A DNA stretch of 64,000 nucleotides from Thiothrix unzii (GTDB lineage: Bacteria > Pseudomonadota > Gammaproteobacteria > Thiotrichales > Thiotrichaceae): assembly GCF_017901175.1 (NCBI RefSeq), contig NZ_CP072793.1, positions 1,736,001-1,800,000 of the forward strand, in the 5' to 3' direction. The first letter of the stretch is position 1, and each line of letters opens with the position of its first letter. The position numbers were made by a program, and so were the translations under genes. Below the pieces are notes generated by a model. The model made no database searches. It saw only the letters and a program-made list of their open reading frames with translations, and had not been told where the DNA came from. Positions 61,501 to 64,000 of the stretch are shown piece by piece.

Positions 61501-64000
61501 TGTACCGCATTACTGTGACTAACACCGGTAATACTTGGTTGGATCAAGTGGTCGTGGATGATCAGTTAACCAACTGCGCCATCAGCAACATTGACCAAGG
61601 CGACAATGATGCGGCTAAAACCTTGAAACCGGGCGAACGTTGGGTTTACCAATGCACACTGGCGAACATCAAGGAAAACATCCGCAACACTGCGACAGTG
61701 GAAGCACGTCCGATTAACCCGAATGGTACGCCGACCAATCAATCGCCAGTGGATGACAGTGATGTTGCGCACGTTACGACTGAACTTGCACCAAAAATCG
61801 CTTTGAAAAAGTACGTGCAAGCGGCAACAGGCGCGGTAGCTTACAGCGCAGCAGACGATGCGAGCTTAGGTGTTGACGCACAAGATGCGACTACCGCAAC
61901 GTTTATCACTAAGGATGCTTCAGCACTGTACCGCATTACCGTGATCAATACCGGCAACACTTGGCTGGATCAAGTGGTCGTGGATGATCAATTAGCCAAC
62001 TGCGATTTGGGCACTGCCCCGATTGACCAAGGCGACAATGATGCGGCTAAAACCCTGAAACCGGGCGAACGTTGGGTTTACCAATGCACATTGGCGAACA
62101 TCAAGGAAAACATCCGTAACACTGCGACAGTGGAAGCACGTCCGATTAACCCGGATGGCACGCCGACCAATCAATCGCCCGTGGATGACAGCGATGTGGC
62201 CCACGTCACGACTGAACTTGCACCGAAAATTGCTTTGAAGAAATACGTGCAAGCAGCCGATGGGGCGATGGCTTACGATCCAGCCAACAATGCAAGCTTG
62301 GGTGTTGACGCACAAGACGCAACTTCTGCGGCCTTTATCGTCAAAGACAAGTCAGCGTTGTATCGCATTGCGGTCACTAACACCGGCAACACTTGGTTGG
62401 ATCAAGTGGTCGTGGATGATCAGTTAGCCAACTGCGATTTGGGCACTGCCCCGATTGACCAAGGCGACAATGATGCGGCTAAAACCTTGAAACCGGGCGA
62501 ACGTTGGGTTTACCAATGCACGCTGGCGAATATCAAGGAAAACATCCGCAATACCGCCACGGTGGAAGCACGTCCGATTAACCCGGATGGCACGCCAACC
62601 AACCAATCGCCCGTGGATGACAGCGATGTGGCCCACGTCACGACTGAACTTGCACCGAAAATTGCTTTGAAGAAGTACGTGCAAGCCGCTGATGGTGCGG
62701 TGGATTACGACCCGGCAAACATTGCAAGCTTGGGTGTTGACGCACAAGACGCAACTTCTGCGGCCTTTATCGTCAAAGACAAGTCAGCGTTGTATCGCAT
62801 TGCGATCACTAACACCGGTAACACGTGGTTGGATCAAGTGGTGGTAGATGATCAGTTAGCCAACTGCGATTTGGGCACTGCCCCGATTGACCAAGGCGAC
62901 GATGATGCGGCTAAAACCTTGAAACCGGGCGAACGTTGGGTTTACCAATGCACGCTGGCGAATATCAAGGAAAACATCCGTAACACTGCGACAGTGGAAG
63001 CACGTCCGATTAACCCGGATGGTACGCCGACCAATCAATCGCCCGTGGATGACAGCGATGTTGCCCACATCACGACTGAACTTGCGCCGAAAATTGCTCT
63101 GAAAAAGTACGTGCAACCACTGGAGGGTGCGCCAGAGTTTGATAAAAACGATGCCACCACCTTGGGCTACGATGCACAAGACGTAACATCTGCGGTTCAT
63201 GTTCCGTATGACAAAGCCGCCTTGTATCGCATTGTTGTTACCAATAAAGGCAACACTTGGTTGGATACAGTCACTGTTGATGATCAACTCGACAACTGCG
63301 TACTGGCTTCAATCGACGATGGTAACGGTAATAACACGCTGCAACCGGAAGAAAGCTGGGTGTACGAATGTACCCTCGCCAAGGTCAACGAAGACATTCG
63401 TAACACTGCGACCGTGCAAGCACGTCCAGTCAACCCGGATGGCACACCAACCAACCAGTCTCCGGTTGATGCCAGCGATGTTGCACACGTTACCACCGAG
63501 TTGCGCCCTAGCATCCTGTTGAAGAAATACGCACAAGCGGCTGATAAAGCGAAAGATTACGCCCCTGCCGACGACAGCACTTTAGGACTGGATGCACAAG
63601 ATGAAACCAGTGCAGCTTACGTCATGTATGACGCACCCGCGCGGTATTACATCACTGTCACCAATACCGGTAACACTTGGCTGAAAGAAATTGTGGTGGA
63701 TGACAAGCTGGCGGGTTGCAACGTTGAAGTTAAGGATGACGCTGACGGTGACGCATTCCTCGCGCCGGAAGAACGCTGGGTTTACACCTGTCAACTTGCC
63801 AAGGCCACTCAGCCGATCAGCAATCTGGCAACCGTCAGTGCGAAACCGATTAACCCGGACGGCACGCCGACCAACCAATCGCCTGTCACCAGCGAAGACG
63901 TTGCTCACATCCGTACCCACAAAGGGCACAGTTTGGGTAACTACCTGTGGATTGACGACGGTAACGGCATTGCGCTTAACCGCGACAATGGCAAAGTCGA
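52542..64000 (+). CDS. Giant exported DUF11-repeat surface protein, partial at right edge
   Basis: One open frame runs from ATG at 52542 to the window end: at least 3,819 residues. A signal peptide (VLLWIGVLWMVVAAQASWA) is followed by a GEVED-like domain (~75-240; DLGDAPDPSY, WVDWSGNGTWGDVGDQ, GEIEDYRI). From residue 247 come 26 DUF11-type repeats of 130-144 residues, each opening with (I/L)xLKKYV and closing with TxQSPVxxxDPANV. The last starts near residue 3660. After it, GNYLWIDDGNG opens an SdrD-type B domain. Each repeat carries two cysteines (such as MDGCAV and WEYECTKA), probably one disulfide per unit. The role is likely adhesin, sheath or filament surface; the anchor lies off the window. 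Confidence 0.93.
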   Translation, partial: MKTSKVLLWIGVLWMVVAAQASWAASITNCTQVIQASPDDINSTPNNLGATPAENDESCVTITLQDDSYDLGDAPDPSYATLLSSNGARHIQKDNTLHLGSCVDKDEDGQPSSDALGDDTGNGASVVGTCANGDDEDGVTFTELKVGAQDVTINVAANKACRLNAWVDWSGNGTWGDVGDQIATDQLLAIGNNTLTLDVPASARPGATYARFRCSTAGGDGVTGEAADGEIEDYRITIAAAVPKIDLKKYVQNKAGAPAYDNANESATLGDDAQEFVSGLILPYGSDALYRIRVENTGSTKLNEVTVDDQIEACDPLTKIYDSNATTPNGTMSQGEVWVLECTLPALKQDIVNTAKVRGIPVNEDDTPTGQSPVDSHDPANVRIPINQPAISLKKYVVAGGTDNDAQDAGKAVMINAGATVNYKFVITNIGNTVLGNIDLEEQLEDCVVGAVSGDTGNDARMAVGEAWTYTCSKANVRVDTQNYATVIGTPVNPDGTPTGQSPVNDGDPANVRITLGQPAIELKKYVRPVGAAAGAATEKDAEDMSAALVVDHNASVTYRMVVRNIGNTPLTNVVLTEHMDGCAVAQTVGAGDTLLDPNEFWEYECTKANMIVAMENVADVEAKPANPDGTPTTQSPVRDLDPANVKLREGAPAISLKKYVVANGTDNDAQDAAAAVMIDAGATVNYKLVVTNTGNTALGTVDVQDNLTGCNLSTVAGDSGNDSIMSVGEVWTYTCSVANMRVDTLNLATVTAKPVNADGTPTNQSPVSSEDPANVRVLVERPAISLKKYVRVDGTPENTEVDAQDMGAALMVSHGDKVTYRMVVTNTGNSLLADVVLDDQLEGCTNPVRTDTSNADAFLSPNEAWVYQCTGVVTKVDTYNLATVTAKPANADGTPTTQSPVSDEDPANVRITLGQPAIELKKYVRPVAAAAGSAQELDAEDMSAALVVDHKASVTYRMVVRNVGNTPLTSVVLTEHMDGCAVTKTVGVGDTLLDPAEFWEYECTKANMIVAMENIADVEAKPANPDGTPTTQSPVRDLDPANVKLREGAPTISLKKYVVANGTDNDAQDAAAAVMIDAGATVNYKLVVTNTGNTALGTVDVQDNLTGCNLSTVVGDTGNDSIMSVGEVWTYTCSVANMRVDTLNLATVTAKPVNADGTPTNQSPVSSEDPANVRVRVERPAISLKKYVRVDGTPENTEVDAQDMGAALMVSHGDKVTYRMVVTNTGNSLLADVMLDDQLEGCTNPVRTDTSTADAFLSPNEAWVYQCSGVVTKVDTYNLATVTAKPANADGTPTTQSPVSDEDPANVRIRINQPAISLKKYVVAGGVDNDAQDAGKAVMINAGATVNYKLVATNIGNTALGSVVLDEQLSDCAISAPQGDTGNDARMAVGEVWTYTCSKANVREDTHNYATVVATPVNADGTPTGQSPVNDGDPANVRITLGQPAIELKKYVRPVGAAAGAATEKDAEDMSAALVVDHNASVTYRMVVRNIGNTPLTNVVLTEHMDGCAVAKTVGAGDTLLDPNEFWEYECTKANMIVAMENIADVEAKPANPDGTPTTQSPVRDLDPANVKLREGAPAISLKKYVVANGTDNDAQDAAAAVMIDAGATVNYKLVVTNTGNTALGTVDVQDNLTGCNLSTVAGDTGSDSIMSVGEVWTYTCSVADVRVDTLNLATVTAKPVNADGTPTNQSQVSSEDPANVRIPLGQPAIELKKYVQNAATAPAFNAATPLVGLGQEAQDMSTAVVLPHGATAIYRMVVTNIGNTPLAQVQLTEHLEGCAVNRVYNGDADAKDLLKSGEFWIYQCTKANITLDMQNVASVEAKPANPDGSLTTQSPVDDEDPANVRIGQNLPAIELIKYVRKAGDPAPGNDAQDNLHALPVKHGDNVTYRIEVRNTGSTALASVKVDDHLPDCNLPSKPVSGDAGTTDLLETGEVWVYECNQNNVTTDVYNLATVTAVPAHPNGTPTGQSPVNDEDPANVSIPLAQPAIALQKYVRLEGTPAPGSDAQDALHALLVNHNSNVIYRIVVRNTGNTALANVDVEDSLEGCDLPTNPVGDDGDKLLETGELWSYECTQTGVTTDVYNLATVVAQPAHDNGTPTTQSPVMAQDAANVRIPSKQPALELKKYVRLDGTAAPGIDAQDNLNALLVKHGDTVTYRITVRNTGSTALSNVKVDDHLRDCTLPDSPQSGDNGNDLLDVGELWVYECSQADVTQDVYNLATVVATPANADGSPTGQSPITDEDPANVRIPLAQPAIELKKYVRVAGTAVGTELDAQDASAALMVEHNTNVTYRITVRNLGNALLGDVKVDDHLENCALAPVDLGDLDAANTLKQGETWIFECTQTGVKVDTYNLATVEAVPLHDDGTPTNQSPVDDEDPANVRIRKELPAISLKKYVRPQGAVTPGNDAQDALHAETVAYGSNVTYRIEVRNIGKTPLINVKVDDHLEACNLPANPQSGDTGNDGKLDLTEVWVYECDQTNVTTDVYNLATVEAVPANADGTPTNQSPVDDEDPANVHVQVTGPAITLKKHVQPAANAPAYDANNSTTLGLDAQDTLHAQMLEFGDTALFRTVVKNTGTTWLDSVKVEDHLDTCNPFTRIHSSVNNDEVMSPGEFWVYECSVPNVTENLANLASVEARPVQEDGKPTGQSPVDAKDMANVMIPVKQPAIAMKKYVRKVGDAAPGNDAQDNLNALTVAHGENVIYHIEVRNIGDTVLGYVKVDDYLKDCALNPLSLADGDNLLGINEAWTYECTQANVTQDVYNLAAVEATPVFANGTPTGQSPVDAKDPANVRIPLDGPSITVKKYVQAAAGAPTYVSGDVATLGKDAQDATTAAYVQYDSDALYRIVVKNTGTTWLDQVAVDDSIENCAVTRIDRGDNDVNDTLKPDESWVYECQLAKVNEDIRNLATASARPIHADLAPTGQSPVSSSDPAHVTTELAPKIALKKYVQAADGALVYNALDDATLGFDAQDASAATFITKDKSALYRITVTNTGNTWLDQVVVDDQLTNCAISNIDQGDNDAAKTLKPGERWVYQCTLANIKENIRNTATVEARPINPNGTPTNQSPVDDSDVAHVTTELAPKIALKKYVQAATGAVAYSAADDASLGVDAQDATTATFITKDASALYRITVINTGNTWLDQVVVDDQLANCDLGTAPIDQGDNDAAKTLKPGERWVYQCTLANIKENIRNTATVEARPINPDGTPTNQSPVDDSDVAHVTTELAPKIALKKYVQAADGAMAYDPANNASLGVDAQDATSAAFIVKDKSALYRIAVTNTGNTWLDQVVVDDQLANCDLGTAPIDQGDNDAAKTLKPGERWVYQCTLANIKENIRNTATVEARPINPDGTPTNQSPVDDSDVAHVTTELAPKIALKKYVQAADGAVDYDPANIASLGVDAQDATSAAFIVKDKSALYRIAITNTGNTWLDQVVVDDQLANCDLGTAPIDQGDDDAAKTLKPGERWVYQCTLANIKENIRNTATVEARPINPDGTPTNQSPVDDSDVAHITTELAPKIALKKYVQPLEGAPEFDKNDATTLGYDAQDVTSAVHVPYDKAALYRIVVTNKGNTWLDTVTVDDQLDNCVLASIDDGNGNNTLQPEESWVYECTLAKVNEDIRNTATVQARPVNPDGTPTNQSPVDASDVAHVTTELRPSILLKKYAQAADKAKDYAPADDSTLGLDAQDETSAAYVMYDAPARYYITVTNTGNTWLKEIVVDDKLAGCNVEVKDDADGDAFLAPEERWVYTCQLAKATQPISNLATVSAKPINPDGTPTNQSPVTSEDVAHIRTHKGHSLGNYLWIDDGNGIALNRDNGKV
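54108..56495 (+). repeat. Higher-order tandem duplication (two 1,194-bp units) inside the giant gene
   Basis: Three successive DUF11 repeats A-B-C (starting at LKK codons 54108, 54510, 54900) are repeated as A-B-C at 55302, 55704 and 56094, an exact 1,194-bp offset for all three. Most differences are synonymous. A-B occurs a third time at 56886 and 57288, after a copy (56496) of the repeat that precedes the first A (53718). The array is therefore D-A-B-C-A-B-C-D-A-B. Confidence 0.9.
61803..63098 (+). repeat. Three exact 432-bp tandem repeats inside the giant gene
   Basis: LKK codons at 61803, 62235, 62667 and 63099 are spaced exactly 432 bp (144 residues). The units share long identical runs such as the region encoding LKPGERWVYQCTLANIKENI. 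This is a second, separate expansion of a different repeat type from the one at 54-57 kb. Confidence 0.92.

Noticed and set aside
53184-63929. Many minus-strand frames of 60-155 codons with recurring sequence
   Set aside because: They repeat because the giant plus-strand gene is repetitive. Only the plus frame is open across the whole region and has a signal peptide.
52542-64000. CRISPR-like periodicity
   Set aside because: The repeats are coding, 390-432 bp long and diverged, with no short identical repeats and unique spacers.

Overview
The window reads as a chromosomal segment of a sulfur-oxidising gammaproteobacterium, most likely Thiothrix or a close member of the Thiotrichales. This rests on moderate GC, gammaproteobacterial operons (pqiABC; rlmN-pilW-rodZ-hisS-yfgM-bamB; trpDC; lgt-thyA) and an Mbx/Mrp-type respiratory complex. 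It is an inference from gene content and protein style, not from a marker search.

Layout. 1-3.6 kb: glycine cleavage operon gcvT-gcvH-gcvP on the minus strand (gcvP runs off the left edge), preceded by a tandem glycine riboswitch and an intrinsic terminator. 3.8-14.9 kb: a tightly overlapping plus-strand operon of 13 genes. It encodes Mrp-antiporter-type subunits, a fused pair of MrpD/NuoM-type proton channels, NuoH-, NuoB-, NuoC- and NuoD-like subunits, a NuoI-like ferredoxin fused to a GltD/NfnL-like flavoprotein, and a rubrerythrin-like protein. Gene order follows the archaeal mbx/mbs (sulfane reductase) operon as I recall it. 14.9-27.4 kb: envelope and redox genes (YceI, pqiABC, a large helical-repeat protein, di-haem cytochrome c peroxidase with an FNR-type box, DsbC, lipocalin, DUF393, DUF924, an ABC1/UbiB-family protein).

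27.4-34 kb: a type I restriction-modification locus (hsdM, hsdS, a small unknown gene, hsdR, all minus strand). HsdR carries four copies of a Cys-rich 15-residue repeat. A 539-bp unit with perfect 68-bp inverted terminal repeats, carrying only a DUF559 endonuclease-like gene, sits between hsdM and hsdS. 34-38.4 kb: accessory genes, including a secreted GH-A-like hydrolase, a decayed gene fragment and an AAA/PD-(D/E)XK protein. 38.5-52.3 kb: conserved housekeeping genes. In rodZ a perfect 296-bp tandem duplication shifts the reading frame. 52.5 kb to the right edge: one open frame of at least 3,819 codons for an exported giant protein with a GEVED-like N-terminus, 26 DUF11-type repeats and the start of an SdrD-type B domain.

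The strongest candidates for something undescribed are the Mbx-Mrp-NfnL fused complex, the DUF559 inverted-repeat unit, and the palindromic repeat families that have entered coding sequence and even the P3 region of a riboswitch aptamer. No tRNA, rRNA or CRISPR array was seen.
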